From positions 1 to 64,000 of the forward strand of contig JASANH010001456.1 in NCBI GenBank assembly GCA_030248295.1: a DNA stretch of 64,000 nt. The letters are read 5' to 3'. The notes under the pieces are model-generated. The model was given only the letters and a program-made list of their open reading frames with translations. It had not been told where the DNA came from and did no database searches. This stretch comes from Mesodorylaimus sp. YZB2_4 (taxonomy: Eukaryota; Nematoda; Enoplea; Dorylaimida; Dorylaimidae). Both the position numbers and the translations under genes were made by a program. Of the stretch, positions 24,292 to 36,109 are shown one piece after another; position 1 is the stretch's first letter; every line of letters begins with the position of its first letter.

Positions 24292-24852
24292 TCAGTCACC
24301 GTGGGCACGAAACGGCGTGAAGGCTCGGAAAGGCATGATAACAAATGAACAGTGCCAAGACGCATGAAATAAGCCACATATGGTTAATGGCCAAGGAAAT
24401 TGAAATATGGCAATGATGCCACTGTTCCAGTAATTGTACCCTACAGTTGTGGTCAGCCGTGTTGACATGGTGATTGCCGTTGATGTTGGGGTGGTGGTAT
24501 TTTCAGCAGCAGTTGGTCGCGTTGATGTGGTGATTGTCATCGATGTTGGGGTGGTTGTGGTATTTTCAGCAGTAGTTAAATGTGTCAAGGTGGAAATTCT
24601 TGTCGTTGTTGGGGTGGTAGTACTTTTAGCAGTTGTTGTTGGTCGTGCCGAGGTGGTGATTATTGTCGTTGCCGGTGTTATAGTACTTTCAGTAGTGGTT
24701 GGTCGCGTTGAGGTGGATATTATCATTGATGTTGGTGTGCTGGTACTTTTAGCAATAGTTATGGCGATAGCTTTAGCGATATAGTTGACCCAACCCGACC
24801 CGACAAAACAAATAAACGAAGAGTACGGCATTTGGGATGCATTATCAGACAC
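24292..24852 (-). CDS. Thr/Ser-rich repeat protein segment (mucin-like)
   Basis: One open minus-strand frame of 186 codons. Residues of about 25-120 consist of some five Thr/Ser-rich repeats of 20-21 residues, each like TTTPTS.TI.TSTRPTTAEN. At DNA level this is a 60-63 nt minisatellite (24,434-24,784). Such regions are normally O-glycosylated stalks of secreted or surface proteins. A hydrophobic segment (IIAIFQFPWPLTICGLF) follows the repeats. No signal peptide or splice-linked partner is evident. It lies between a decayed PAN exon (higher coordinates) and the DEG/ENaC exons, on the same strand. It may be an exon of a larger gene, or a minisatellite that happens to be open. Confidence 0.4.
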   Translation of the reverse strand: MSDNASQMPYSSFICFVGSGWVNYIAKAIAITIAKSTSTPTSMIISTSTRPTTTESTITPATTIITTSARPTTTAKSTTTPTTTRISTLTHLTTAENTTTTPTSMTITTSTRPTAAENTTTPTSTAITMSTRLTTTVGYNYWNSGIIAIFQFPWPLTICGLFHASWHCSFVIMPFRAFTPFRAHGD

Positions 24853-24963
24853 AAAATCAAATCATTCTGCAAAAGCAGTTGACATACTCGTAATTTTACA
24901 TTGTCTTCTTACTGTGGCTATTTAAACCACATTTGTGTCCACTACCCATAGGCCAACTACAAA

Positions 24964-25860
24964 ACTGGAGCTGTGACACGTAAGTGTAATGCGTGCAGCT
25001 TCCATCAGTTGGAGCTAAAAACTGAACAAGGGAAATTCAGCCAGGTTTTCAGAATTCAGAATGAGAACAACTGACATTAGATTTCGCGAGATCATCGATG
25101 AAATTAAAGGTTCGACACCAAATCTTCGCGGCAAATTCTGCGAATTCTGCGGCTGCGCCACAAGATTTTTATGGGCATTTGTGACTGACATTTTTTTGTA
25201 CTCCGCTTCGCCGCCGAAGAACGGCCGATACTATTGATTATGAAAATAGATACAACCAGTGTTACGCGGCCTCAGTCGCACTTTGGCATAATGCAGCGTA
25301 ATGATTAGCGCAAGGGACACCTCACCAGTTGACAGAAGATTCAAGCGATTTAAACTGCCCAAATCAGATCCACCACATGTTCGATATCTTAACTATGTGG
25401 CGCTGCTATTTCACATCATATATCGAATCAGCTTAATTAGTTGCAAGCATGGTTTCGATAGGTCTTTTTGTCATACACACATTTGTTTTTGTGTACTTTT
25501 CATCCTTATCTAAAACATAGAGCGCGTTTGAAAGAGATCAGAAAAGTAACATTCCCATAAGCTCACTCGCAAACTAGCACAATGCCGCGAACTGAGAGTT
25601 AAAAGTGACGTCACCCATCACTCCAACATGGTTCATGATCATGCAATATTCGTTGCCAATATCATTCGAGCCACACCCATGATATCTAATCTATGTATTG
25701 CCAGCATGTATTTATGAGTTAGGCGTCGTCACTGAGTCTTACCAAAATATGGTATCATTGGTGACTGAGCATGGGGCTCCGACTATGCCATTTTGACGTC
25801 TGAGTGCCAAATACGAAAATTTGGCTTCTCTCCATTTAACTTGATAGCGTTCCATTATTG
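24964..25860 (-). pseudogene. Decayed C-type lectin/PAN copy
   Basis: About 25,640-25,850 matches exon 3 of the intact lectin/PAN gene and about 24,964-25,200 matches its PAN exon, with many substitutions, indels and stops. The terminal HYNYVP-stop has become HYTYVSQ without a stop. Exons 1-2 are not recognisable. Confidence 0.6.
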
Positions 25861-27080
25861 ACTCCACACATCAACAAGACAATTTGGCCAAGGCAAACGA
25901 ATTTTCGCTGTCAAACTGGCCAATTCATAATTCATTAAGCGCCTGAGATAGTGAGTGTTCTCCGTTTGACCTAGAAAGGGCCGCTGTAGCCAACATTTTT
26001 GGACGATGCTATGGAACTGCACTCAAAGACCAACTATGCACCCAACTATGCGAACATATTCCGAGACTATAAAAAATACACTCAAAGGCGAAGACCAGTC
26101 AAAGTTTTTAATTGCCGCGGATTTGTCATTGCTAAGGAGTTTCAAGCTGCTAACCGCAATAGAGTGCGCGTGGAATGTTAATTTCGCTGCCAATGGGAGA
26201 AAGCCCGATCAGTTACTCCTTGTGCACTGCTGAGTAGTATGGCCTGTAATCATACGCTCCGACACCACAGTGAAAATTAAGACATAGAAGTCATGGGGTG
26301 CATGTATGTATTTTGCAAATTTTATGACTGATCGTGATTGAGACATTATGCTAGCGATGCAGGAGCAATGTAGCCATGCTAAACTTTTTCGTAAATAAAC
26401 CACCATATATCTCCTGCCCCATTAATCTGTTTCGCAGTCTTCGTTGTTTAATGCTTGGGAGCACGGATATTTTTTGATAAGCTACATCGCCACGTGGCAT
26501 GCAATCTGGGCATGGTAACCTCCGTTTTATCGCCTGACAGCGATCTAGCACCTTGTTTTTTAGTCACTAGTTCATCCTGACTCGATATTCCAGAAGACAA
26601 TTCACCTATGGAGCTGGGCAACCTTTCATCCAGGCATATAATTCACGCACAGAATGCTCTGACCATGGCATGAGTTGTTTGACCTACCAAGAAACATGCC
26701 CTAAAATTCGCATTACACGACATTCGATCCATTGAATTTCGCTTTGAGAGCGAGAAAATTAAAGACTTTTCTTTTTTGGTGCATAAGTACAGCTTTTGTC
26801 ATCGTAGCGTGTTTTTCCATCACTGCATTTTTCATCATCAAGTACAATTGCGACGAGAGAATTGTGATCACCAGAGTAAACATACCATAGAGAGCAGAAC
26901 TCGTTCGGAAGAATCAGCTAATTTTTTATTTTTTAGTTAATTCCGAACCAATCTCCATTCCCTGCAGTCACGCTGTGCAATATCAATTTATACAAAAAGT
27001 CCCTTCTCCCAGTGTTGTTACCACAGCTAGCTTACTTAACTAAAACCTACAGCCAGGCATCGCAATCTAAAGACAGGCCT
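25861..27080. other. No recognisable gene
   Basis: Short A/T-rich frames only; no splice-linked coding chain or family motif seen. Confidence 0.4.
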
Positions 27081-27101
27081 ACAAGTGTGACCAGTGAGCG
27101 G

Positions 27102-27190
27102 CGGGCATTCCGCCACTCTCCGCCAAAAGTTCAAATTCGCCTAGTTCGCCTGCGCGTGAACTTTTGGCGGTAGATGGCGGAATGACCGCA
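27102..27190. repeat. Compact hairpin element (about 90 bp)
   Basis: Arms ATTCCGCC.....CCGCCAAAAGTTCA and TGAACTTTTGGCGG.....GGCGGAAT face each other across about 23 nt, so the segment folds into a long, nearly perfect hairpin. One half of it recurs inverted at 29,325-29,391. Confidence 0.75.
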
Positions 27191-27424
27191 CCTTTGTGGG
27201 CATGTCTGCAATTAGCGCGAATTAGGAGTAATATGCTTTTGATGAGGATCATGGCTAGAGGATATTGAGGATTAAGTTGCACATAAAGATTAAAAAAAAG
27301 CGGGATTTTTAAGTGTATCAGCATATTTTTTGTCACTGAAGCAAATTTTTTCAGTCATACATCGGAGCATTAACAACGCACTCAAGAGCTGAGGGACATA
27401 AGTATCTATTGACAATCATTCTTA

Positions 27425-27512
27425 ACCCTGGCGGGAGTCGAACATATCTCCTAAGTGAGCGGCTAGCGTGAGAGGGGGACGCCTAAACTCGCCAGGCTGC
27501 GACCTAGCTTGT
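27425..27512 (-). repeat. tRNA-like sequence, possibly a SINE head or tRNA pseudogene
   Basis: On the minus strand, CCTGGCG and CGCCAGG could pair as an acceptor-like stem. An A-box-like TGGCGAGTTTAGG and a B-box-like GTTCGACTCC lie at tRNA-like spacing. The T stem does not pair well, so I do not call a functional tRNA. Confidence 0.3.
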
Positions 27513-28369
27513 GCATTCACTTTGCCCAAAACCTAGAATAGCTGCTAATGCATTTGCTGCTTCTTGTTTTATGCGCGTCGACGAGGCATGTGTTTGGAGT
27601 TCTTTCATTCTCAACTGCCGTGTATTGCCAGTTTTTTATTCTTTCTTGATATTTCGATTGCGTTACTTAATTTGGTGTGCGTGAGTGGGCAGGGATTGGG
27701 TGGGGTTTTTACGTGTTTATGAAATACACTGTATACGGTGACGTTGCACACCAAACTTATCCAATGAAATGGCGGCTTCCACAGGGGTAGTGCAATAATC
27801 GTACAGTGGCTTTGCCCCTGTGCAAATAGTTGATTGTTGGGCGAAACGCACTAAATGCACATTTTGAGGTAAAACCATGTCTATTACTGGATCCTGAGCT
27901 TTTGAAATGCCGCATTTCACAAGCCGTTGTTGGTAAAGTTTCCTCTCAAGTTTTCATTAAAAGATACTGATTGCTTTCTGAGTATTTGCCGGTCTGTCAA
28001 GACGGATTGATTTCATCGAGGTAAATTTCACTACGACCTTGGAGATGCGTATAGAACGACCAGACACGCCCTCTTTCGAGGCAAAGGCCGGCGCATGGCC
28101 TTGTGGCCAGATGTAGCCAAGCCTGGCAGAAGAGAATGTCAGCTAGACAAAAACTCCAACTGGAGCAACGCAAGTCTTGCGAATATACGTGCGGCTGAAA
28201 CATCGACCCACGGTGCTGACGATCCCAGCCTAGGGAGGGTCGAATACTATCTCCCACTCGCCAAGGCATGCCTGGCACGAGGGTTATACAAAGGTAAGTA
28301 TGCTATCCAATGCCCATATAAGGCACGCAGTTACATACTATCCGCTGTGTCATTGGCTGTCGAGGGCCT

Positions 28370-28690
28370 GTGACCAGTCGCAGTTGTGGGCTAGGGGACC
28401 GGCCAGGACACTGACCCTTTTTCTCCTTAAACACCCTCCCCCCAACTCAGGTCCAGCAGGAAGAAAGAAAAGAAAAGCATAGCTTCCATAACAAGAAAAT
28501 GCGTAAAAGGCGCATTATCAAGCAGTAATTTCTAAAAGTTTCGCCTCCGCCCCGCCAGAAGCGAAACTGCCCAATCCCTTGCGCTTCGCGCCAGCGTTCA
28601 TCTTAGCCATCTCCCCTGCCTCCCAGCCCCCCTCCCCCCCCCCCCAAGCCAGCCGACCTTGCCCAAACTTGGCCAGTCGTACGCCCCGAT
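28370..28690 (+). repeat. Dispersed repeat with poly-C tracts, copy 1
   Basis: Same order of blocks as 34,205-34,490: CCGGCCAGGACA, a C-run, AGG.CCA.CAGGAAGAAA, AAGGCG.ATTAT.AAGCAG and TAATTTC.AAAAGTT.CGCC, a second C-run, AGCCG.CCTTGCCCA.ACTTG. Both copies are in the same orientation, about 5.8 kb apart. Confidence 0.75.
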
Positions 28691-29324
28691 AAATGCAGCA
28701 TGTGTACTAATTGTCGAGCCAAGTACATATCCAAGCAACCTATAAGCTAAATCCACTTTTCCATCAATCGATATACCAAGCGACTGGCATGTTATCACTG
28801 AAGAATATCATATCAGGAAGGACGATATCATGACAACATTCAAGCCCGGAAGGTTAATTGAATTCTTTAATCTTCGAATAAGGCAAATCCACTCCCCATG
28901 CAGAGCCGTTGGTTTGATATGGTCGAGATAATTAGGATTTGACTTCAATAAATCGGATTGGAAATCCGATCGTGCCCTACGCCATGTGCATTGAAGACAA
29001 CGAGCCGCACGCATCGAACTGTTCATCTGAAACGGATCAGAATATCAGTTCGGACTGTGCTGTTTGTCTGCAATGAACACCTTACGAGCCAAGCCGCCAG
29101 CCCTCCTGAGAAAAACAGGGACCTAATTCTGAATTACTGGTTCAGTTAAAAAACTTTACTAGGAAAAGGAATATGACAGGGAGTTCAAAGTTGGGATCAA
29201 AATCTGGCACAACAATTTCAAAAACTCGAAGTGGCTAATGACTAACCAGCCCAAATCAGCCGATTAGATACCCCTTGTCCCACAGACTTAGTTATTCTTA
29301 CCTCAACCAATTGTTCACTTCCAA

Positions 29325-29391
29325 GTTCACGCGCAGGCGAGCTAGGCGAATTTGAACTTTCGGCGGAGAGTGGCGGAATGCCCGCCGCTCA
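29325..29391 (-). repeat. Second, half copy of the 27.1-kb hairpin element
   Basis: Reverse complement of about 27,093-27,160 with two or three mismatches. Only one arm and the loop are present, so it no longer folds back on itself. Confidence 0.7.
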
Positions 29392-29488
29392 GACCAGCAC
29401 GCCTGGCGGTCGGGAGTAATCGATACGCTCCCCTGGCTGGGACGTCAACCTCTTCGGTTGATGTTTCTAGAGCGAGACTTGCCTACCT

Positions 29489-29562
29489 CCAGTCGGAGTT
29501 TCTTGCTTAGAGACTTCGGTCTCGACTATCTCCCGCCGCCTGGGTGCGCTGGTTACACAAGC
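29489..29562 (+). repeat. Dispersed repeat, copy 2 (see 8,990-9,062)
   Basis: Nearly identical over about 73 nt to the reverse complement of 8,990-9,062. Confidence 0.75.
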
Positions 29563-30121
29563 AATCCATCAACATTTAGTCCAGGCCAATCGTTGATTGA
29601 AAATAGACAGAAACGGGAGAGTCCACCACTAAGCCAATGTGATTGCCAATACAAATCTTCAAGGATTGCTTATTTTCCAATAAATGCATCGCTAGCTAAT
29701 CTTCTTCATATTGGTTTACGCATAACTGATTGGCAATGCGCTTTTACATGCTGCGAAATTCACCGAATGGAAAAGATGGCCGCCTTGCTAAACTCGATGC
29801 TGTAGAGATTGCTATTCTGAGCAAACACAGCTACTATATGTTCTGGGTAGCAATTTATTGTACAGATTCCAGCACTTGCAAGTATCACGATGATGCAACA
29901 AATTCAGTTCGTGGAATATTCAATTTACTCGAAATTTGCAAGAGCGTATCGTGCAAGGTTACTGCAGGCAACGGGAAAAGTGGCGAACTGACAGAGCTTG
30001 TAAGGGTGACCTATACGCCTGATGCAGCCGGCCATAAATTTTAATTTACAAATAACTCTGACCATGCGGCGCTCTTCTGCCAAGGTGAGTGTAGGTGGCC
30101 TGATTGATGGATTTGCCTGTT

Positions 30122-31843
30122 CATGCTATTCATCATGTTTCAGTGAAAACTGTGATCAAAAGTACAACTATCAGAAGGATGAACTTTCCCACTAGCGCAT
30201 CTACAACAAGTTATCTACATCCTCTTAATTCAACTGAAGATGAAAAAACTTCTGCTGCAGGTAGCAGTAGGCCTGCATCTTCTAGCAGCACTGCAAAAAA
30301 CACGCAGATTAGTCTTGCACCCACCATGGTGACAGTACAGCTAAGTACAATGGCTTCAAATTCTTCCTCATCACTTCCTCCATCATCATCATCATTGAGG
30401 AAAAGTATTTTGCCTCGGGGAGCGACAAGCTTATCGGGGACAAGTTCTACAAACGTCAAAGATAACTCTATGACCAGCACCCATTTTTCGAATGCAAATG
30501 ATGGCCAGCAAACTTTTGCAACTGGAAACAAGTGGTCTGTATTTTCAGTTAAATACAGCGGCTCTCCAGCCACGCTAGTCGAAAGCTTGACCGCCAAATC
30601 GTCACTGCAGTCAAGTGCAATGGCCGCGAAAGCATCATCTTTGCAGTCATCATCATTCCAGGAAAAAATTACTCCCTTTTGGGACACTACCCCAGCATCA
30701 ATGTTGCCTAAGACTGTTTCCATGAAATTCAATCATGCATCTATGACTAGCTCACAACTATTGGATCCGTATGAACCACAAGATATTTCTCCAGCTGGAA
30801 ACAGCAAGGCTTGGTTTGTCTCTTCAACTACATACACAGTCAGCGTCACTGCGAGGACAGATGACGGTGAAACTAGCTCATACTAGGAATCTCCTGGAAT
30901 CAGGACACAGTGGGAACAAAATTATGCAGAAAACGTTACATACGCGGCAGCAATGCCTGATAACAGTTCTGGTTATAAGTCTTCCACACAATCGCTCAAT
31001 GAAAGGAGCACAATGCCAGCTGCACATGACTTATCTTCATCCACACATTAGTTCATCTTGGACACAGAAAATTCGATGTTTCTTCCGTTACAGACCCAAA
31101 CCACAGGCCCAGGATTCGTGAATTCAAAATCATATGCATCTACCCCAGCTGATCACTCAAAACGATTCGCTATCGCTCAATCGCTTATACGTCAGACTAC
31201 AACAGCAAAAGATAGACATGGCTTCTTCCAACCCAATGTCAGACTACCCCGCAGCTCAGTTTTATTATCGATCACTGCACTGACAACGTCCACCACAGTT
31301 CCGAGTGGTGAACAAAACATTAAAAATTCCCATCATCTTCAACAACTGGACCAGCAAGCTCCAAACATCCATGAAGCTCTCCCTTCCTCCTACAAATCAA
31401 AAGATACAAATGCCATGCCATCCATTTTGATCAAGCTTGAAGCTAAACAGAACATTCAATCTGTTTCAAGATTGAACGCTTTCACTAGGCCATTTTCCAA
31501 CGGCAGCATTACAGGAATCTCAACAGCATCAGATCCACATGGCTCCTCCCAACCCAGCTCGCAACTAACCAGCAGCTCAGTTTCACCATCAATCATTGCA
31601 TTGCCAACGTCCGCCACACTTATCAGCATTAAAAAAATCCTAAAAATGCCATCTTCAACCGATTGGCCAGCATCAAAGTCAAACATGAATGAACATGAGT
31701 CACTTCCTTTTTCCCATGAACTCAAAAATACAAATGCCATGCCATCCATTTCCATCGAGGTTCAAAATACCCAGAACACGCAGTCAGTTTCAAAATTAAG
31801 CCCTAATCTATTTGGATCGAAAATACTTGCGAAAAATCTTTGA
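30122..31843 (+). pseudogene. Ser/Thr-rich mucin-like open frame with two in-frame TAG codons
   Basis: A single frame runs about 570 codons, interrupted only by TAG at 30,884-30,886 and 31,049-31,051. Composition is strongly Ser/Thr/Pro-rich throughout (for example SSSSLPPSSSS, TTTIRR, SQPSSQLTSSSVSPS), which is typical of O-glycosylated extracellular stalks. A probable 3' splice site (TTTCAG) at 30,138-30,143 suggests that it begins as an internal exon. A plausible donor (AAG|GTGAGT) lies at about 30,084, but I could not trace the upstream coding frame securely. No membrane anchor or folded domain is visible. Both stops lie in sequence of unchanged character, so the gene is recently dead, the bases are wrong, or the frame is open by chance of composition. 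Confidence 0.4.
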
Positions 31844-31859
31844 TAGCAACTTAAATCGA

Positions 31860-31990
31860 AACATCAAGCCTCGAAATTATATCTGCTTGATAGAGCACAT
31901 TTTTCTCTACGAAAGTGTCGCTGACATAAACTTTGGTTATCGCTAAAAACTTCAAGAAAAATCGCTTGAGGATGGCCAACTCCACGAAGT
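31860..31990. repeat. Third copy of the TTTTTCTCTAC repeat arm
   Basis: Matches (inverted) the 12.70-kb arm of the intronic foldback repeat over about 70 nt, including TCAAGCCTCGAAA and the TTTTTCTCTAC core. Confidence 0.6.
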
Positions 31991-32039
31991 TGACGCACAC
32001 GCTCCTCGACCATAATTGGGGCCTAAATCGGTCTGACAT

Positions 32040-33400
32040 TATAGTCGGTCTGGGAATTTGAGCTTCACGGGTGAGTGAGCGAGCTAAACAAAACTGTCAG
32101 CTTTCGCCATAAATTAACTGTTTGCGTTATACTTTGTTTTATGTTTTTTTTTCTCGAGTTGTGCAGTCTTGGACTACAAAAGGAGCAGTAACCCATGCTT
32201 TCCACTGATCCTTAAAAATGAGGTCACCATTGGAGCCTGGGAAGGTGTTCCGGAAAGTGTAGACTTCCAGCTCACAATGTCAGACACATCCCTTCTCAAG
32301 GGGAACACGACCTCCCTAGAAGTGTGAAGTTGATGGTGGGGGCCTGGGAGTGCAGCATGGCGAGGGACCCCCTCGCGGTAGATAGCGGTCGACCGCTACT
32401 TTTGGTTTATCATAGGGAGCTTCACCACAGCGGTATATATACCCGCGTGTTGAAGCAAACCAGCGAGAGGCCCTGCCCTAGAGCGGCCGCTGGCTGCCTG
32501 CCGGCAGCAGTCGATCGATAATTGACGTCACAGCGCTGTGCGGGGCGCGCAGGCTGCGGTTCGGCAATTTTTGGGCAGTTTTTTGTTTGTTTCGGGGTTT
32601 TATACGCGAGTTAGGGTTTTTTTATGTGGAAAATCGAGCTCAGCATGGTCGATTTAGGTAGGAAATGTCTTTTTTGCGTGAAAATTGGTCAACGTTTGAC
32701 CCAAAGAGTAGACTACTTCTAGCTACTGTTTGATTATCTTTTTTCATCACTTCACCTTTCTTCTGCTCTTCTTTTCTCGCTGTTTTTGATGGGGCTAGTT
32801 ATGTGTCAGCTTCCATCATTATTTATGAGTGAGGAGGGGAGGGGGTGAGTCTGGGCTGGCGTACGAACGAACGAAGGACGGCCAATAATAAAACAGCTGG
32901 CGAGCCCCGTCCGTCTGGCGCCAGGCGAGGCGAATAGGCTATACTTTTGCTCACTCACGAGCAGTCATCCTTTTTCAGGGACTGGAAAAAGCGATTATAA
33001 TCTTCAACGTCCGTGCATTTCGATTTGGCACGATTCAGCAAACCATGGTTCGAATGGAATTGTCAGTGATCATATTTGGCTACTGCCAGGATCTGAAAAT
33101 TACAGTAAGTCACTTTTTATTGTACTCTGAGTGACCCGTTAGAAAATAATGGAAGGAAACAGTATTTTTGAAGTTGAAGAGGGATGGGCATTGTTTACAA
33201 TATCTGCGGTTTTGTTTGTGAGTGGATAATCATAGTGGATAGGCTTACCATAAAAAAGTACAGGTCCGAAGGAGGCTAACAACGCGCCCGGTCTTACTAG
33301 TCCACTCACGGTTCGCTTTTAGTGTCACGGATTGCTCAGTTTGGCCAACCTCAGCTACGATCCCATGTCAGAGATTACAGTACCACTCGCTTCGTCATCA
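32040..33400. other. No recognisable gene; GC-rich patch at 32.3-32.6 kb
   Basis: No exon chain or motif seen. The patch at about 32,370-32,550 is rich in CGCGG/GGCCGC-type sequence, in contrast to its A/T-rich surroundings. Confidence 0.4.
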
Positions 33401-33414
33401 GCCGCTAGTCCCGA

Positions 33415-33542
33415 CGCCTGTACGATCCCAGCCAATGATTTGGGTGTCACTATTGCTCAAGTTTGCGATATCATCTGCTGCCAGCCCGACATTTGACTCG
33501 CCTGTACGATCCCAGTCAGTGATTTGGATATCACCATTGCTC
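33415..33542. repeat. Direct repeat of about 45 nt, period 83
   Basis: CGCCTGTACGATCCCAG.CA.TGATTTGG.T.TCAC.ATTGCTC occurs at 33,415 and again at 33,498. On the minus strand both copies are open and encode ...IGWDRTG and ...ITDWDRTG, so a coding repeat is possible but unsupported. Confidence 0.6.
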
Positions 33543-33778
33543 TCGAGAAAAGGAAGTTGAGGTGATGCAAAAGCTTTGAACTCGCAGGCATGAGTCAAAC
33601 TACTTCATGTGTTTAGGCTTCGTTTCATACCGTCTTGGTTCGAATTTTTATTTCACAGTCGGGACAGACAGTCGCCATGCACTCGATCGGACTCATTACT
33701 CTCTCGATCAGAGTCACACATTGGAGTGGGTTCATTGCTCTTCGACGACGCGAGTGGAACGGTGGAATTGTGGTAGCA

Positions 33779-35770
33779 ATGCCGAAGCAAACGAAGAGAG
33801 CAAGCGTCGATGGCGGCGGACAGCCACCTGGGGAAGGCTTCGAAGGCACAGTTCCAAAGAAACCGGACGACCGGCGATACAAAGCGGAAGAAGACAAGTT
33901 GGTTGCCTTCACCGCAAAAATCCGTCAAGACGAACTCGAGGCCTTGGCTAAAATTCAAATGGATCACTGCCTCGGAACCAGGCGTGAATTATTGCAGTAT
34001 TTCATGTCCTTGGAATCGAGCGGCGAAAAAATTCCTCGCCAGTCAACGCCAGAAAGAAATCCATTGGCAGTTACTGCGCCGACGCTGTCGCCAATTCCTG
34101 CTTCAGCCAATCAGCCAAGTTCGAGTAAGTCGTGCACTAGTCTTTTGTAATTGCTGACGATGAACACTCAGACAGACTGCATGGATTGACAGTGGGCATT
34201 TTTTCCTGCCATCAGCCAAGTGGGGATAGGAGGGGGGGGGGGCAAAACCCTTACCTGTGCTGGGCCGGGCAGGACATAAAATCCTTCCTCTCCAAACCCC
34301 CCCCCCCCCACCTTAGGACCACCAGGAAGAAAAAAGGAGCTAACAGGAAAAGGCGTATTATAAAGCAGTAATTTCCAAAAGTTACGCCTTTAGCGAGCCA
34401 CCAACCCCCCTTCTCTTGCGCCCCTACTCCCAAAACCCCCCTACCTAACCCAGCCGCCCTTGCCCATACTTGCCATCAGCCCTTGAATATGTGATGAGTC
34501 ATGGTTTTACCGAGTCACCGTTGCGTACTTGCCTCACAAGGTGCGAATCTTATGTTGCATACCAAAGAATATATTCATTAGGGTACGCTTCCTGATCGCT
34601 CATTCGCTCAGCTAAGAACCTGTTTTTAGGGGTAGCTATCTAATCCGCCGTGCAATTCAGTTAGGCCAAATTTCCTGTTTCTAATTATAGGTGCTACGTC
34701 AAAGCTTCGACGGATCCCTGTTTACGCAGGAGCCTTTGAAAAGAAAGGTGACATTTTATTTCATTGTAAGATCACACTTTCTGAACTGGGCTTTTTTCAG
34801 ACGCGGACTTTGATGTGGATGATGCTGATTTGGCAGACGAGGAGCACGACACTTTTGATTTTGGTCACCAGTTACGGGTTGAGCCTGCTCTGGGACCTCA
34901 GCACGTCGACAGCTTCAATTTGTCAGACGGTCAGGGCGGCTTGTTGTTGTCAGCTCCTTTGAACGAGAATGTAGTGGATCAAAAAAAGATTGACGAAATG
35001 AAGCAGTTGGAGCCAGTCGAGTATGACTACAGCGACAGTACACGTCTGCTTCCGGAGGGCTATTATGAAGAATTTAGCAATGGTAAGCCAGTGCGGCTGC
35101 ATGTGCCAAAGGATCCGATTATTTCGAAAGAAGGCATCCTAATTCACCCCCCGAGTGGTAAAAAACGAACAGAGCAGCAAAAGAAGATGGATGCGCTGGA
35201 TCTCGTTAGCGATGGAAGGTGAGCTGCCTCTCTTTGAATAACTTCTTGTATCGAAAGGCGCGTTTAGGTGGATTGTGGAATTCCATCAACTGCTGAAACT
35301 GATTTCATCAAAATGCTATGTCAGCGAGTGCGATGCACTAAATAACTTGGACCCAGTCGCTCTCAAATCCGGCATGCGAGTAAGTTGTTGCTTACAGGTG
35401 AGGGTAGGAGAGCCAATTTTAGGGCGATGTCAGGGACGATTGGCTCTGAATTCCCGCCGCCATTTGGCCCTCCCTTTGTCCTGACACAGTATGTAGATAA
35501 CTTGTTCGTTAGCGACTGCTTTTTTAGCGAGTTGGCGGCGTGTTGGAAATAACAGTAAAATGCTTCGGAAGCCCATTGCCGCACGAATTCAAGTGGACAT
35601 CTTCAAGAAAACTTCAGCATTTCAACGAACCCAAGAGCCAATTCTACGCGCTGAATGTGCTCTTTCCGTCTTCGATCATCCTAGAAGAACAATTTTCCGC
35701 AGGAACTTCACGCTGCACCATGATCGGGCGCATGGAAATTGCTACGCATTTAATGAATATGGCGAGCAAG
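33779..35770 (+). pseudogene. Second transposase-like gene of the 9.8-kb family, 5' part only
   Basis: Five or six exons join in frame: 33779-34124, 34691-34747, 34801-35218, 35268-35379, 35528-35770. The start is ATG 33779, before a basic MPKQTKRAS segment. Exon 3 is acidic at first (DADFDVDDADLADEE), as in the first gene. The last exon encodes VLEITVKC, HEFKWTSSRKLQHF, FYALNVLFPSSII and TMIGRMEIAT, matching exon 3 of the gene at 9.8 kb. A good donor (AAG|GTATGG) ends it, but no exon with the GDG..DSPG, TD.H or D.WH blocks follows before DEG/ENaC exons begin at 36.1 kb. It has therefore lost its catalytic half. The large first intron (34,125-34,690) contains a copy of the poly-C dispersed repeat. 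Confidence 0.65.
34205..34490 (+). repeat. Dispersed repeat with poly-C tracts, copy 2
   Basis: See 28,370-28,690. This copy lies inside the first intron of the second transposase-like gene and has a longer first C-run (about 13 nt). Confidence 0.75.
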
Positions 35771-36109
35771 GTATGGCTTATCATGCGGGGATGGCCAGAG
35801 GTGTTTACATATGTGTCCTATAGAAGTGTGTTCTATGTGTTCTATGTGTTGTGTTCTATCCTGGCCACCACTATAGACCATAACTTGGTGTAGTCTACTC
35901 AACTTCCCATCAGCTGAATCAGATAAAACGTTGTGTCAATCAGGCGCTTGAAACCTATTGCACATTTTTCTGTTGGTTTAAAGCTGGAGCTTCTATCAAG
36001 ATGTACTAGCCTGTTTCACTTTTCACACTCCACTGAACAATCACACAACAGACAGACCAAGCCATGCAGCTGTGTACAGGTACGTGATTGTTTGTTTTTA
36101 TCCGCACAG

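Noticed and set aside
21299..25860. A fused lectin-PAN-mucin-sodium channel gene on the minus strand
   Set aside because: The order of exons invites it, but the intact lectin/PAN copy ends with a stop right after the PAN module (HYNYVP-TAG), and so does the 50.86-kb copy. The neighbours are therefore separate genes.
27425..27512. Functional tRNA gene on the minus strand
   Set aside because: Box A and B and an acceptor-like pairing exist, but the T stem and anticodon arm do not fold properly.
29590..30050. PAN-like domain ahead of the Ser/Thr-rich frame
   Set aside because: An ITDWQCAFTCCEI segment looks apple-like, but the rest of the Cys pattern is absent and the frame changes. Not enough to call.
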